Assembly: GCF_036785885.1 (NCBI RefSeq)
Contig: NC_092329.1
Span: 15,580,449 to 15,644,448, forward strand
Length of the DNA: 64,000 nucleotides
Reading direction: 5' to 3'
From: Coffea arabica
Taxonomy: Eukaryota > Streptophyta > Magnoliopsida > Gentianales > Rubiaceae
Positions 35,380 through 48,957 of the stretch are shown piece after piece; the first letter of the stretch is position 1, and the number at the start of each line of letters is the position of its first letter. A program made the position numbers and the translations under genes. Below the pieces are notes generated by a model that saw only the letters and a list, made by a program, of their open reading frames with translations, was not told the origin of the DNA and searched no databases.

Positions 35380-35459
35380 TTATAAGAATTACTTCTTATA
35401 TAATAGGTGAGGGGTGCAAAGTTTTGGTCTGATATAAGAAATTAATTATACTTTTTTTT

Positions 35460-36720
35460 TAGATACCATGACATACGGAAAAAAATTTGTTATTCACGAG
35501 CCTTCTTCCTTTAGCACCAAGAATAGTGAAGGAAGCGAAGAGATGGAGGTGAGTAAGGAATTCGAAAAAAGTAAAGAAGAATAGTCTTTTTCGCCCCAAC
35601 CTATAAGGAGGCGTCAACGGGGGAGTACATCTAGATGCGCTGAGACCGATGTTTGTGATACTGCTAGGTTTTCAACTTGGAGGAATCAAGAGTGGTACGA
35701 AACACACGTTAACTTGGAATTCATTTTTGAAAAGCATGTTAGTTCGAAAATTGAGACGGTTTATCATATTTCTGAGGCGTTTACCCAATTTGGTTGGGTG
35801 CCGATTCTCATTTTGCCGACTCATTACTATGCCGACTCATGCACCCAATTTGGTTGGGTGCATGAGTTCTATGCCAGCATTGTTAACAAGGCAAGTAACA
35901 GTGGAAAGTTGGTAAACTCATGAGCGTACGGTATTCGGATTTACTTAACTCGTGATCTCCTAGCGCGTATATTGGGATGCAATAACACTAGTCTAGCTAT
36001 TGATTTGAAGAAAGGATTCATTGTTCTCAATAAGATATGGGATCCATCACACGCATGTCTAAGTTTGGTCTCAAGTACCAACCTTTCCATTCCTCAAAGA
36101 AAGAGATGATAGTTGCTAGCGTTTTTTACACTCGCCATCATATTATTATTTATTTGATGGCGCATAACGTGATCCCAAAGAAGAGAGTGATCACGGGGAT
36201 ATATGAAAAAGTGATATTTATTTTCTAAACTACATGTTTCATAATCGGAAATCCTCTTACGCTCGCATCCCACTACCGAACATTATAATCAGTTATATAC
36301 GGTCAACGGTGAGACGACGCACTACTTCTTTCAAACTTGCGTTTTTCCGTCTCCTGTCTTTAGTGTTCGAGTGGGTAGGAGTTAATTTGCATAGTATAAC
36401 TCGGGTAGCTGTCTACCCTAGCACAGAGTTATTAGCTTCTTCACTTCATGCAATAGGAATTGCTATGAAGCATCTTCCTCCGCCTACTCAGGAGTGATGA
36501 TAGAAAGCATGCCATGACCAAGACGAAACTGGACCCTCCACTACTGCTCCACCTCCTTCTCTACCTCAATCTAATTGGCAGAAGCTTTTTAGTCGCTTAG
36601 ATATAATTGAATATTAGTTAGGGTCAATGGACATTCGCATGCGATGGATTGAAGACTATTTGGACATACCACCTCCTCATGATAATGAAGTCACAGATGA
36701 TTGAAGACGCACTAGCTTAT
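35460..36720 (+). pseudogene. Athila-type extra 3' ORF region (env-position, plant transposon protein)
   Basis: A plus-strand frame from about 35640 reads 'WVHEFYASI' (about 35855-35885), followed by a downstream 'YLTRDLLARILGC' segment. This is the pattern of the 'putative plant transposon protein' domain found in Athila elements between pol and the 3' LTR. Stops and frameshifts follow. The function of this domain is unknown in the family. Confidence 0.6.
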
Positions 36721-37973
36721 TGAAGTCTTTTGCTTTTACTTCCATGTTTTTTAGTAGTTTTCTTTTCTTGTTTTCTTTGTATAATGTTTAATTTTACATA
36801 TATCATTTTGCACTTGGGGACTTGTGGCAGTTTTATTTGATTTTGGTGTTGATTGTCGATGGCTTGTGACTCAAGGTTGAACTAGACCGCAGCCATTGAA
36901 ATAGAGAGTAACTTGTTCTTATTTTGCTTTATTTTCTTTCCCTACACACTAGAAACAATGTGTATGTTAAGTGTGGAGGGAGAAATGTCTTAAGTAGAAG
37001 TTACTTTTGCGTTTGAATGTTTGGACATGTTATTGAAAAATTGGCTGTATTGTGAATGTTTGGATTTGCTAGCAGGGAGTTTTCGTCCTGTTTTAAAGGA
37101 AAACTCTGTCAAAATTTTGTCAAAATTTTCACTTTTGCCCCCAAAATTTTCATATATACTTCACTTGACTTCACAAATGTATGACATTTAAGTTCCTTTT
37201 TGTTTCAAATTCTCCTATATGAGTGAAATGAAGTAAGTAATTTGAAATTTTAATATTCACTCAACTTGGAAAAATTATTATGTGATTAGGATTATTACAT
37301 GTGAGAAAGTGTATCTTGTAAAATAGGAAAAATTATGCCTATAATTTTGCATGATAAATGAAATCTGTCATCTTAATTGATTTATATAGTTGTTAAACTA
37401 TTTTCTTCCTTATATCTACATTATTGAGGGAATTGTTCAAAAAAAAAAAAGAGCTCCAACAAATTCTTGTATTGAGTAATCAAGAGTTTTCATCTAAAAA
37501 TGTTGACTTTCACGTAAAAAGGTATTTGAATTAAGGAGTAATAAGTGAAGTGTCGAATAATCAGGGATCTTCATTAAAAATATCGATTTTCGCGTCAAAA
37601 GACATTTTCACCCTTTCAAGAATGAATAAAAGAGAAATAAAGTGAATAGTTCATTCTTAAAGTTTGTAAAGTTAACATTTCATTTCAAAGGAAGAAACTC
37701 TAAGGTGACTATCTAGGTTAGTTATTTGTGAGAGTAGGTGAGAGAGAGAAAGAGAGAGATTGACTTTGTTAGATTAAATTTTGGGTATAATTATCTCTCT
37801 TTTGCATGATATGATGAGTATTGAGAGTGATATGAATGGTTGCATAATGAAAACTTGCCTAGTCGAGAGAAATTGATATTTAAATTCACTTGATTCGTCT
37901 CACTTCTTAAATCATTGTTAGATTATTTTTCTTATTGTTTGAGGACAAATAATGATTTAAGTATGGGGAAATT
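36721..37973 (+). other. Non-coding 3' internal region and polypurine tract
   Basis: AT-rich, no ORF of interest. A purine-rich 'gtatggggaaa' at 37961-37971 directly before the LTR is the likely polypurine tract. Confidence 0.6.
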
Positions 37974-39502
37974 TGATAAGTATTTATTATATATGGATAT
38001 TAGTAGCATTTTGTGTGTGTTTTTGTATAAATTAGGATGATTTAAGATATAACTTACTCCCTAATCTTCTAAATTTTGCAAGTTTCATTTGAGCAACCTA
38101 ATGTGCAAAAATTGGTTATATTTGTAGGAATTGAGGTGAACACTCAACGTTGGATTGAGATGGATTCGATTCGAAGTCATTAACTCTTGATTCAATGGTA
38201 ATTCAGAAAGTAGAAGATCAAATGCAAGTATTAATGGTGCATTGCATGAACAAGCATCTGGGCATAATGATTAGTGAGGAATTGGAGTAGAAAACAATTT
38301 AGAAGGCAATACGAGACCTCAATACGTGGCCTTAGGTTGCATATTGAGTGATCGCGTATTCTCCCCTGTCTTTCTACAACTTGTTCTGCAACTTGCTCTA
38401 TTTTCACACTGCTTTTCAGCTCAATTTTACCTCATAATTTTGGCTGCACATGCTCAAAATTCCTTAAGGAAGAGAAAAGGAGTTTTTGTCTTATCATTAA
38501 CCATTTTTTGACCCTCTTAACAATACATATATAAGAATCATTGACGGGAGAGAGGATTCTTGGTAGTTCTTGGTAGACATTAGTTTTAATTCTTTCTCAT
38601 TCTCTCTAGTTAGAAACTTATAAGAAAAATTTGGAGAATTCATTGTATCATTCATTTTGTTAACGAAATAGAAGATTTGGGAGCTTGTTCATCATTTTAG
38701 CTAAGCTTTCTCTATCTTTTTCTTTACTTGTGATTCATTATGTTTACATGCAATGAAGTTATGCTTTTTATTGTCTTATTTCACATGAGTAGTTAAATTT
38801 CTAGATTTAGAAAGTAGATAAAACTTATGGCTATTTGATATGAAGTGAATTTGATTTACACTTGTTATATCTTGCATTAACTTGTCCATTTATGCATGCT
38901 TACTACTTGTTGTTGCTTGATCACCAATAGTAAGTTTTTAGTTGTTATTATACAATGAAAATTGGTAATAATGATGGAACAATATAAATGGAGCTTAAGG
39001 AGTAGACTAATAAGAATAGAGGTACACTTAAGTGGATTAACTTTGCATTTCATAAAGAACAAAGAGTAGATCCAGTTATTCATCATAAGAATAGGAAAAA
39101 CTAAACTATTCTAAACCACTACATCATGAGAGTGAGTTTTGCGAAATTTGGAAATGAATCTCTAGTTAAACAAGAGTAGTAACAAGAGGTAAATTTATTC
39201 ACTTATATCTTTGCGCCATAAGTGGACTCTATCTCTTTAGACTCAAGTATTTAGTGAAATTTGTTCATTGTTATCTTGCAAATTATTTAGTTAAAATAGT
39301 TAGATAGCAAGTATTGTTATTTCTTTTGCCTTCATTTGATAGATAGTCTAAATAATAGAGTAAGTAAAGGATCTAGTACTTATAATAGTTGCTCATCGTG
39401 GGATTGACCCGATATACGCCCTAAACTACTATTTGACTTGTATACTTGCAATCAAACGAGTATATTTTGGATTAAACTTGCATTTATATTGAGAACCCAT
39501 CA
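37974..39502 (+). repeat. 3' LTR of the Athila-like element
   Basis: Starts tgataagt and ends ccatca. Aligns with 25313-26842 over its whole length, with substitutions and small indels. Confidence 0.9.
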
Positions 39503-40404
39503 CAAAGACGATTGGAATAGTCGGATTATGAAATAGCTGGTGAGAATAATGATGTAATTGATGAATGCATAAAATTAGGGCAACAATTTTGTTATCATAA
39601 AAATGCAAATGAAGCTGGAATAAGTGCTGCATACCAGAAATCAAGGAAGAAGAGGGGCAAGGAGAAGGAGCCTGCCATAGATGTCAATGCATACAAAGAT
39701 CTGAACATGGTTAATGTTGATGGCATATAGTCTGAGTATGAATCAGATGCATCCAAGGAGCTTAAAAGTGAAAGTGAATCAGAAAATGAAGATAGTGAGA
39801 GAATAAGAAAGAGGCCAAAGTTGCTAGTTTTTAATGAGAAAATGGACCTGAAAAAGCCACAACTCAAAGTTGGTCAAAAGTTTACTTCTATGGTAATATT
39901 TAGATTGGCTGTTAGAATACATGCCATTCTAGAAGGAAGAGACGTATACTTCAAGATGAATGACACAAGAAGGGTAAAGGCAACATGTAGATGATGTGAT
40001 AGGGAGCTGTTTGTTTCTAACATGCAAGGTGAGAGTACCTTCCAAATTAAAACTCTTTCTGGTGAGCATAGTTGTGGAAGAGTGTTCTACAATAAAAATA
40101 TGACTTCTAGGCTAGCAATTAAATTATTTCTTGATGAGGTTAGAAAGATCCCATCGATGAATGTTCATGAGCTCATGATGAAGGTGAATGTAGAGCTAAA
40201 TGTGGATTTTTCTTTGAAACAAGGTTATAGGACATCGTAGAAAGTGAGGACAGCTATGCAAGGGTCTCATTAGAAACAGTACAATATGTTGGAGGACTTT
40301 TGTAATGAATTGAGAAGGACAAATCCAGGTTTGACTATGTTTGATGAAACTAAAGAAGAAGAAGATGGCATTTCCAGGTTCAAAAGGCTCTATATGTGCT
40401 TAGA
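39503..40404 (+). pseudogene. MULE transposase, piece 2 (MuDR N-terminal and linker)
   Basis: Plus-strand frames with a few stops continue the transposase: an acidic region (SEYESDASKE near 39730), then the MuDR block 'FTSMVIFRLAVRIHAI' (about 39880-39930), and a Cys motif 'CR.CDRELF' near 39990. 'IKTLSGEHSCGRVF' follows (40050-40090), then 'DFCNELRRTNPG' and 'FKRLYMCL' up to 40403. It is cut there by the solo LTR; the duplicated ttaga lies at 40400-40404. Reading resumes in frame at 44352. Confidence 0.85.
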
Positions 40405-43400
40405 TGTGACGCCCCCCACTTCTTCCAAGGGCGAACCCAAGGGTATCCGCGGGACGCCTGCCCAACTCTCGCCAGGACTCAAGACAAATCAAATCGAACT
40501 TAACGATACATACCAAATACTATGAGTCAAAATAAAGAAAAGTCGCTTCCTTAACTAAATATTTAAATCTTACATCATGTCTACAAAAGATACATCAAGT
40601 TCCAAAATGCAACCATTAAAAGTCGACTACACATTTACAGCCCCGATTCCAATCAAAAGTATAATCTAGTCAGCTTTACCAAAATCTTCCAATCCAACCT
40701 GTTAAGGAAAACAAACTAATAGGATGAGTCAATACTCAGTGAGGCCAAGAAAACACACATGCAAACACATAATCCAAGTAGCAACAACAATTACATTATA
40801 GGTAAGGGTATCAAATTCGAATAATTCACATTTCGAATAGGAAAAATAAACAGAAACAATTCAAGGATACTGTAGCTCTCAGGAGCTAAATTCCACGTAG
40901 TCGAGTCGAAATCTTGATCACATCTCACGTTGACACTCCGTCAACCACATAAGTATCAAATCCGTAGATACACCACTTTTCTTCGAATCCCGTCACCATA
41001 ACACCTCCTTACCGGGCCCGCTAATCAAAGTTTTTGATAATACTCGAGTATATCATGGCAATACTGCACGAGTAATGCCGAGCAAGATCTCTCCAATAGA
41101 TCATACTCTACGAATATCTCATGGTTTGCTAAGCTTATCGACCAAGCCCATGCTGGTTCGATTCGCAAAGTTAGCCAACGAGTTTTGGGCGTCCCCCGAA
41201 TATGAATACGAATACGAATATAAGTCGATGAGCAACGCTCAAATCGACAATTCCAAATACGAATCACAAATACGAATCACATATACGAATCACAAGTACA
41301 AATCACATCCACATTACCATGTACAAGTCGGATACGAATTCACATAGCAAAATTCGAATATAATTTCATTTGAAAGAGAACGAGTGCGATAAAGTACACC
41401 ATCGTCTCAAAATTTCAAATTTACATAACGGATAAGAAACAGATAACCACTTAACAACAAGTTCATGCACTTGACACTCACAGTGATTCAAGTAGCGAGT
41501 TCAAATGATGGTTTAGGCGTCTTCCGTGAGATCCTCTGGAAGGTCCTCTTGAGCGCCTGAGCATTTAATAGTGAATTATCATTCACACATCCCAATTATC
41601 AAGGAAGATTGTGCACTAGTACAATCTGGGGAAATTTCATGAAAATGAACCTCAATTACTAGTAAATCGAGATTCAAGTGGAGTTTCTTAATGTACAAGA
41701 GCAATCGAGTTTTGTTATCTTGGAAATCAAGCATAAACGTTCAAGTATTATCGAAGGAATAAGGAATACTTGAAAAACTCCATTTCCTTGAAATTCAGAA
41801 AATTTCAGTTTTGATACGATATTTTGAAAAAATCGTATCTCAGATTCCACATGTCGAAAATTGAAAAACTTGGTACCGTTGGAAACCTCTTCCAAAGTAC
41901 TAAAAGTTCTTAGAAGACACTTTTCCATGAATCTAAGTGGAAGGTATTCAAAAATGAGCTTAAAATTGCTGTTCCAAATCACCCAGAATTGAGCCGGGGT
42001 TGGTTTTTCGCTAACTTTGAAAATTCAACAGAATTCACTCGTTGCAAACCAGCCCTTAAAATTTGTAGCTCAATTAGAGGTGTAAGTAAGGTTTAGGGCA
42101 GAACAAGCGGATCGAGAATCGGAGTTTCGAGCACCAAGATATGGTAGTTCAAAGTTGGGTAAATTTCAAAACTGTTAACAAATTTCCAGATTTGGTTCCG
42201 ACTTTGGACCTTTTATTAAGTGTCGAAACGGACTTCGATTGACACCAAATTTTGCAATATAATACTCCCATATGAAGGGTATCTCTCTATCAAATTTCAG
42301 GGAAAAATACCCTCGGAAAGGTGGTTAATCAATCAACCAAAGTTTGGAAAAATCCTTAAGGCAATCTGTCTAAATCTAAGATTTTCAAAAACGAGGCAGT
42401 CGCCGTATTTTGATCATAACTCCCTCAATTTAACTCAGAATTGGGAATGGTTGATAGTGTTAGAAAATACATTCACAGGGCTAAAATTTCACAGAAGAAA
42501 TCGTTACAAGTTTCAGCATGCAACTGGTTCGAAATTAAGCCTAAAGTTGCAGCATCATCAAATCATTTCGGCAGAACGGAGAGACAGGACAACTGAATTC
42601 AGATGAATGGTGCGGTTCACACACATGGAACCAAAATGTGCATTATACACCGTTGGAAACATGGGAACGTCTAGTTTGAAATTCCGCTAACGGCACTCGA
42701 TTTCGACTTCGGAGTAAGGAGTTATGGACGAAACACGAACACTGGTCTGGTTACGACGGCAACCGTTTCCAGATTACTAGCTTTGGAAAGTAAATTCTTT
42801 TGATCAACCAAAACTCAATATTTTTCAACGAAATTTTGTACACAACTTCTACAACATGTAAACAACACAATCAAGCCATTAAATCCTCAAATATCTGCAG
42901 TAAAGTGGCCGAACAAACAGGGGCAAAATGGTCAAACTTGGCCATTGCACTCAACGTGAGTTTCCAGCAGTTTTCCTTCAACAAATCACTAACTTAAACA
43001 CTGATCCGATATCATAAACTTCATCAAGCACAAAATCAGCAACAACCCAAGAGTGGGAATTCATAGAGCCCACTTTTTTTCCAACAATACAAGCTACTAA
43101 AGTGAAGATTTCAGCTCAAATGCATAAATCAACCTCCATAAGACAAGTTTAAGGTAGTTGATCATTACCTACTTTGATGGTTGTTCAAATCAGAAAATTT
43201 CGGTCCCTTTGAAGCCTGAAGAAAACCGTGAAGCTCCTCCCTTTTTCAGCTTAAAGTGTTGTCCAAGTGTAGAGTTAAGTGTATGTGAAGTTTTGGTTGA
43301 ATCTATGGAGGTTTTGGTAGTGATTTGGTGAATTTGTAGAAGGAATGGTGAAGCTGTTTCGGCTGAAGCTATCCGTCCATTGCAGCTAGAAGAAATGAGA

Positions 43401-44346
43401 TGCGGTTCTGGTTTCCTTTGCGTACAAAAGACGCTTGACGTCTAATATTTTAAATACGTCAAATCAATTACAACTAGTGCCCTACGTGCGCGTTTTGTGT
43501 TCGATTTCTCTTACGTTTGTTGCACTAGTGCACTAAACCTCTAGGGCACTTACATTCATATAAATATTATTCATTCTTAATTGTCCCAAAATAATGGTCC
43601 AAAGTCCCCCAATTAAGCGCGCACGTGAAAACACGTATTTCTAATTTAGGCGCAATAAAATTGAAACCTTTGAGAAATTCTTATAACGATCGTACCACTA
43701 GCTATTACTTGTGTGTTTAAACCTAAAATTGTCTATTTTAGGACCATTGTATAGGTCTCAAATTTTTGAGATTATTGTACTCCCAATTGGCTAAAGTGTT
43801 TAGACACGTTTTCACTTTTTCGCTAAACAAGCTTATAAGAAAATATTTGTTTATTTATCTATATTTTTATTTTATTTATTTTTAAAATGAGATACTTTAG
43901 AAATATAACGAAACTATAAAACCATATATTTAGGTCTAATAAGGATAGAAAATAATATTCGGGGCGAAAATCCAAATAGATAATTAATTGAGCCAAAATT
44001 AGGGGTTTAAAAATAATAATTTTACGAGTCCTCACGCGAATTGAGTATTAATTCCTTAATTAACCTTTCTTAATCTATTATTGATCGTTCTTAATTCTCC
44101 AATATTAATACACTCTCGATTCAAATATAGTCTCGAAAAATGTGCACTCGTTGTTCCGAACTAAACGAGTTTTCGAAAAGTGAATTTTTCCAACAAAACG
44201 CTTTTAAAAATATAAAAGAGGCGTCGTTCCATATAAATGGATTTTAAATGATCGAAATAAATAATTTGGAGAAAAATGAGTAAATAAATATTTAAACAAA
44301 CTACTAATATTCGATAAAATAAAATAAAAAATTTCTGGTCCTCACA
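40405..44346 (+). mobile_element. Solo LTR, 3.9 kb, inserted in the MULE transposase
   Basis: Ends are TGTGACGCCCC and GGTCCTCACA (TGTGA/TCACA inverted ends), flanked by a perfect 5-bp target duplication, ttaga (40400-40404 and 44347-44351). A second copy is at 57392-60577. Shared landmarks are cttgcccaactctcgcc near the start, 'aaggaaaacaaa...actcagtga', 'gttgacactccgtcaa' and 'taatactcgagtata'. No internal genes are present, so it is a solo LTR of a long-LTR gypsy family (Tekay/Del-like is possible but unproven). ORFs such as 42220-42606 have no recognisable product. Confidence 0.92.
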
Positions 44347-45121
44347 TTAGAGCCATTGAAGAGGGGATTTTTAATAGGTTGTAGGCACTGGATAGGTTTG
44401 GATGGGTGCTTCCTAAAGGGCCCCTATGGGGGTCGGTTATTATCAACTGTGGGCGTGGATGCTGACGATAAGATGTATTCAATGGCTATAGCAGTGGTTG
44501 GTGTGGAGAACTACATCAATTGGAGTTGGTTTCTAGGGATGCTTGTCTAGGACCTAGAAATTATGAATTCCTGCAATTGGTGCATAATGATCGACAAGCA
44601 AAGGCATCTTTGTCTTGTTGTAACAAAGTTTGTCATTCTAGCAGTTGATTAGATATTTTTTTATTTACTATACTGCTAAGTTCACTGATAGTTTGAGGTT
44701 TTTATGTGAACTAGGGACTTCTTCAAGCAGTTAAAGGCAAGCTGCTATTGGCCGAGCATAGATGTTGTATTTAACACTTGTACACAAACTTCAAGATGAA
44801 CCACAGAGGTTTAACTCTAAAAGAGAGGATTTGGAGATGTGCCTAAGCATCTTACGTGAACCAATTTAGAGCTAAAATAGAGGTTATGAAGCAAGAATCT
44901 ACACTTGCGCATGCCTGGTTGGATGAAAAAGAGCCTACATCTTGGAGATCCCAGTTTAGAGATGGATTTGACACTGACATTTTAGTGAATAACATGTGCG
45001 AATTAACGCAGTGACATTGAAAGCAAGATCACTTCCTATCATAGGAATGCTACAAACTATTTACCTATATCTGTTGAAGAGAATGGAAAGTAGTAGGGAC
45101 AACATGTCCAAGCATGAAGGT
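44347..45121 (+). pseudogene. MULE transposase, piece 3 (DDE core start)
   Basis: The frame continues from piece 2 as LKRGFLIGCRHWIGLDGCFLKGPYGG, split by nothing but the insertion. 'GLDGCFLKG' carries the first catalytic Asp of MULE transposases, and 'MYSMAIAVV' follows. A stop at 44548 breaks the frame. Remnants of the core continue to 45121 (for example 'MCLSILREP' in another frame). It is cut by the next solo LTR at the duplicated aaggt (45117-45121). Confidence 0.88.
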
Positions 45122-48100
45122 TGTCACGCCTCATTTTTGAAATAAAATTTAATTTAGGTGTTAAAAAATAATTTTTTATTTTAAAGAATAAATAAAGAAA
45201 AGAAAAGAAAAAGAGCCTAATATGGGACCTAAAATATGCGATAGTTTTGGTCCAAAATAATAGTCTAAAAAGGAATTTTTAAGAAAAATGGGAATCACCG
45301 CTTGGTATTGATTTTAGGTGAATCAAATCACCCAAAATATTTGTAAATAAATAAATAAAAAATAAAACCCCTTTTAGGCTACTCAGGTCTTTGAAAACAA
45401 GAGAAGAGAATTCGGGAGTTACGGTTAAAGAAAGGGAAGGCAAAGATTTAATAGAATCAAACCTAAGGTACCATTTCAATCTAACCAAGGCTAGTTGCGA
45501 GATTTAGTTGGAAATTTTCTTAGTTTAACCTATAAAACTTATCACATTAGAATGTTTTTATATGGATGCAAATCTAAACCTACGGAGTATCGGGAGGGTT
45601 GGAATGTCGCTTCAAAATTTAATTAAAACTAATCACATTAATTGTGATGCCTAAAAATGATTCTTTAAAGAGGTCACGAATATGCAAAAGATGATATTCG
45701 AAGAAAATAAGAATTATAATATATGAATATACGTGATCTAAAGGAGATGAATGCAACATAACGGATATGAGGGACTAAAATTCGTGACTCAATTTTCCTT
45801 TTCAAAGAGGGGATACGAGCATGCTAAATCTAAGAAACTATACTCGTTCATTTCTTATATTTGAAGGGTGATTTTTTTAATCTAGTCAAGCAAATAAACT
45901 AACCTATATCTAATTTTCTAAATGGAATGCAAGTCTAAATATCATGTTTTGCGCATATAGGGAGAAGGGAGATAATATATAGAGGAAATATCATGCAAGA
46001 TCAGAAAATATCCTAAAAATGAAAAATATGTATGAAATGCGATGAATGTCACGCAAAAAGTGTGGATCTAGCGCGAAAATGGCCTAAAGGGTCTAGCATT
46101 GGGTTAGTTTATTTCTACAAATTTTTACTAGCGTTGGACTAGTGAGAAATCGGGGAGAAAGACCACAACTAGCGTTGAACTAGTGTGGTGACGTCATGCA
46201 TTTATTATAACTAAATAAATCATATAAAATATAATTAAAACAAGTAAACAGATAATGCATATAGAACACATAACATATAGGCATAATTTTTAGATGCAAA
46301 ACTCTAGTGAAAGCGAATAAAGATGTAAGCACACAAGCAAATAAACGCAAATAAAAATCTAACTATTACATTCGAAGTCCTAACTACAATCTAAGAGGGA
46401 AATTAAAAAAAATAATAATAATCTAACTATTACATTTATCTAACTAATTATATTTTTGACAAAAATTAAAACCTGTCTAATACATAGTTCAGCTAAATAC
46501 ATGTTTTGAACATCTATCTATTACAAATTAACATTTAAATGCCTCTCAAATATTCATCAAAATTAAATAGAATAAATGAAACTTAAAATGAATAAAATGA
46601 GTAATTAAAGGAAAAAACACTCAAAACATGCAATTACACATAAAAAAAAATACATAGGAGCACATAAGAGGATTTAAAATAATGATTTGTCCTATTTATA
46701 CTCCAAAATCAACAAAATGGTCAAGGCACCAATTTAATTAACAAATAAATTATAAAGAAGTGGAAATGACCATGAAATCTACCAATTAAAGCATTTAAAT
46801 GAAGTATAATTAACAATTAAAGAAGATAAACAACTTATATTTAAGAAATCAAAACTATTAGGGACTTAATTATAAAAATTAAGAAATTTTTGGGGTTAAT
46901 TATAATTATTATAAAAATCAGGGATAAAAAGCAAAGAAAAATAAAGTTTAGGGACCAAAATATAATTAAATTAAGGACTTAATTGAAAGAAATTCAAACT
47001 TTTAGGGCTACAATGAAATTTCTCAAAGGACTAAGGACTCAATTGCAAAATTGTCTTTTGGTTTCTTAAGACAAAAGGCCCATTTTTTTGTGATTTCTTG
47101 GGTTGAAATCCACTTTGGCCGAAGCAAAAAATCGAAAAGGAGTGAACCAGCCCACTAATTTTACTAAACTAAGCCTGGTGAAAAAGGGTTAGGCAAGAAC
47201 CCCAAGCCCAGTCACAAACCCACGCAGAAAAGAAAATCTCGGCCCAAATTTTTTAAACCTAAAACATGTTTTATCAACCCATCATGGCTAGATCAGATCA
47301 AATCAAGTAAAACAAATAAAATAAAATCAGAAGAGAATAGAAAGAAAATAGGTGAAGAACATTCCAGCGGGTTGACCCGTGGCCGAAAATTCGCCGGAAT
47401 CCATTTTTATCGGCTTTTAAAGCTGGTTCTTGACATAAACATACTCCTCATGATCTTTTAAGTTAATTTAAACATCAAACATCACCATTTAAACAACAAA
47501 ATCATGAGAAAAAAAAAGATCTAAGATGAAAAACCCGTAAAACTCATGTAATAGCTGAAAAACACATGAAAAATGTTAGAACAACCAAGAAAGAGGGTTA
47601 TAATTACCTGAGGAAGTTAGAGAACTAGAATAGATGCTAGAAATCATAGTGAAACGTGCCCAGATTCTGAAAGTGAAGCAAAACTCTTCTTGTCACAGAA
47701 GTTTAAGAGCTAAGAAATTGGCAACTTCATGCTTGAATTTGAATGTTTCGGAAGTGTTTTTTCAGGAAACTTTTGACATGAAAAATCCTCTACTACATCC
47801 ATAAAGTATCCAAAAAATCAAGAATCGATCCAAAAGAAGTCAAGACGAAGAAGAAAATGGTGTCTAAATAGGGTTGCCCAGCCCTGGCTCAGGTTTTTCT
47901 GGAAAATTTCCTGCTACCTTTTCTTCCTTTTCCCTCTTTGTTTTCTCTCTTTTTCTTCTTTTTTTATTTTTTCGCTGCCTCCCCTTTTGTTTTCTTCCTC
48001 TAAGGCTGCGTTTTCAAGCCCTTTTATAGGAACAAGAACCACCCCCCCAAAACCCTCACCTCAAATGTGAGGATGAAAGCTAGGTTTCTTTAGGAATTTT

Positions 48101-48499
48101 GAGCCATTAGATGGCTTTTATTCTAGAAAAATCTTGATAGAGATCAAAGGGGTTGAGGTGGCAAAGAATTGGGGAAAAAGAAAAAATCAAAAAATAAGTG
48201 GAATAGGACAAGAAATGGTTGCTGCAATTTCTGGTACTATGGCCTCGTCCATGGCCATGTACGAGTAGGAAGATGATGCGTGCATGGCTTACACGCGCGC
48301 GTGGATAAGTTTTAATTTTTTCTTATTTTTTTTGAAAATCTGATTTTAATCTTCTTTTCTTTTCTTTTCTACCTTTCTTTTTCTTTTTTTTTCTAATGCC
48401 TTCCTAAAAAATGAATTTGGGATGATTTTCTTTTCTTTTTTTTAAAAAAGAAATAAAACAAAAATAAAATAAATGACACTATAATTTTTGGTGTCTACA
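45122..48499 (-). mobile_element. Solo LTR, 3.4 kb, Tat/Ogre-like ends, minus strand, in the MULE
   Basis: Read on the minus strand it starts TGTAGACACC and ends GGCGTGACA. A perfect target duplication, aaggt, lies at 45117-45121 and 48500-48504. It aligns in reverse with 2170-6189, for instance at the repeated ctagt...gctag motifs (46085-46190) and at its CT-rich first part (47930-48450), but lacks the SINE. No internal genes. It landed at a splice donor of the MULE gene. Confidence 0.92.
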
Positions 48500-48502
48500 A
48501 AG

Positions 48503-48603
48503 GTGTATATCTCATTAATGTGCATCAATTGGTGTTGGTTTTGTAGTCATTAATTTGCTAATCAGTAGATTAATCTCATTAATGTGCTTGTCCTATTTTG
48601 CAG
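48503..48603 (+). other. MULE transposase intron (donor partly within the target duplication)
   Basis: The sequence aag|gtgtat at 48500 and the acceptor tattttgcag|g at 48603-48604 have plant intron consensus form. Exon text of the transposase lies on both sides. The gt is part of the duplicated aaggt, so the solo LTR struck the splice site. Confidence 0.55.
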
Positions 48604-48957
48604 GCTTATTATGTCCAAGAATATTTGATATACTTGAGAAAGTCAAGAATGAGCAATGCATGTGCATTGCCTCCTATGCTGGGACGCAGAGATATCAAAT
48701 CTCTTGTCCATTTGGGGAGTAATATGTCATGGATATGGGTAGCAAAACTGTTACATGTAGGAATGGCAGCTGAGGGGAATCCCTTGTGGCCATGCCGTGG
48801 CAACTATGAATAGGAGACATAAGCCACTTGAAAAGCACGTGTCTCGGATTTATTGGAAGACTACATACCTGGCAACTTATGAGCCTGTCTTGAATCCCGT
48901 CACTGGGCATCTGGACCCAATCTATGGGGACATAGACTTGCCTCCACTGAAGCCTCC
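48604..48957 (+). pseudogene. MULE transposase, piece 4 (SWIM zinc finger)
   Basis: Downstream of the intron the frame reads AYYVQEYLIYLRK. After one lost or gained base near 48760 come 'WQLRGIPCGHAVATM' (SWIM-type CxH, the C-terminal zinc finger of MULE transposases) and 'LATYEPVLNPVTG', up to 'LPPLKPP'. It is cut at 48957 by the chromovirus; cctcc is duplicated at 48953-48957 and 54393-54397. Confidence 0.85.

Larger units (their letters stand above)
25313..39502 (+). mobile_element. Athila-like Ty3/gypsy retrotransposon, degenerate, inserted in the MULE
   Basis: Two LTRs (25313-26842 and 37974-39502, about 1530 bp each) flank gag, protease, RT/RNase H, integrase and an extra 3' region. 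The primer-binding site resembles that of Athila elements (tggcgccgttgccgggga in the family; one site here reads tggcatcgttgcccggga). The repeat acaaa borders both ends (25308-25312 and 39502-39506), to within one base of the CA end. By eye the LTRs differ at roughly 8% in the first 190 bases, so this is an old insertion. Every gene is full of stops. A non-autonomous MULE lies at 34001-35379. Confidence 0.88.

Noticed and set aside
42220-42606. 128-codon ORF in the solo LTR
   Set aside because: No recognisable domain, and it lies wholly in LTR sequence.
48609-48910. Minus-strand ORFs over the SWIM region
   Set aside because: Shadows of the MULE transposase exon on the plus strand.
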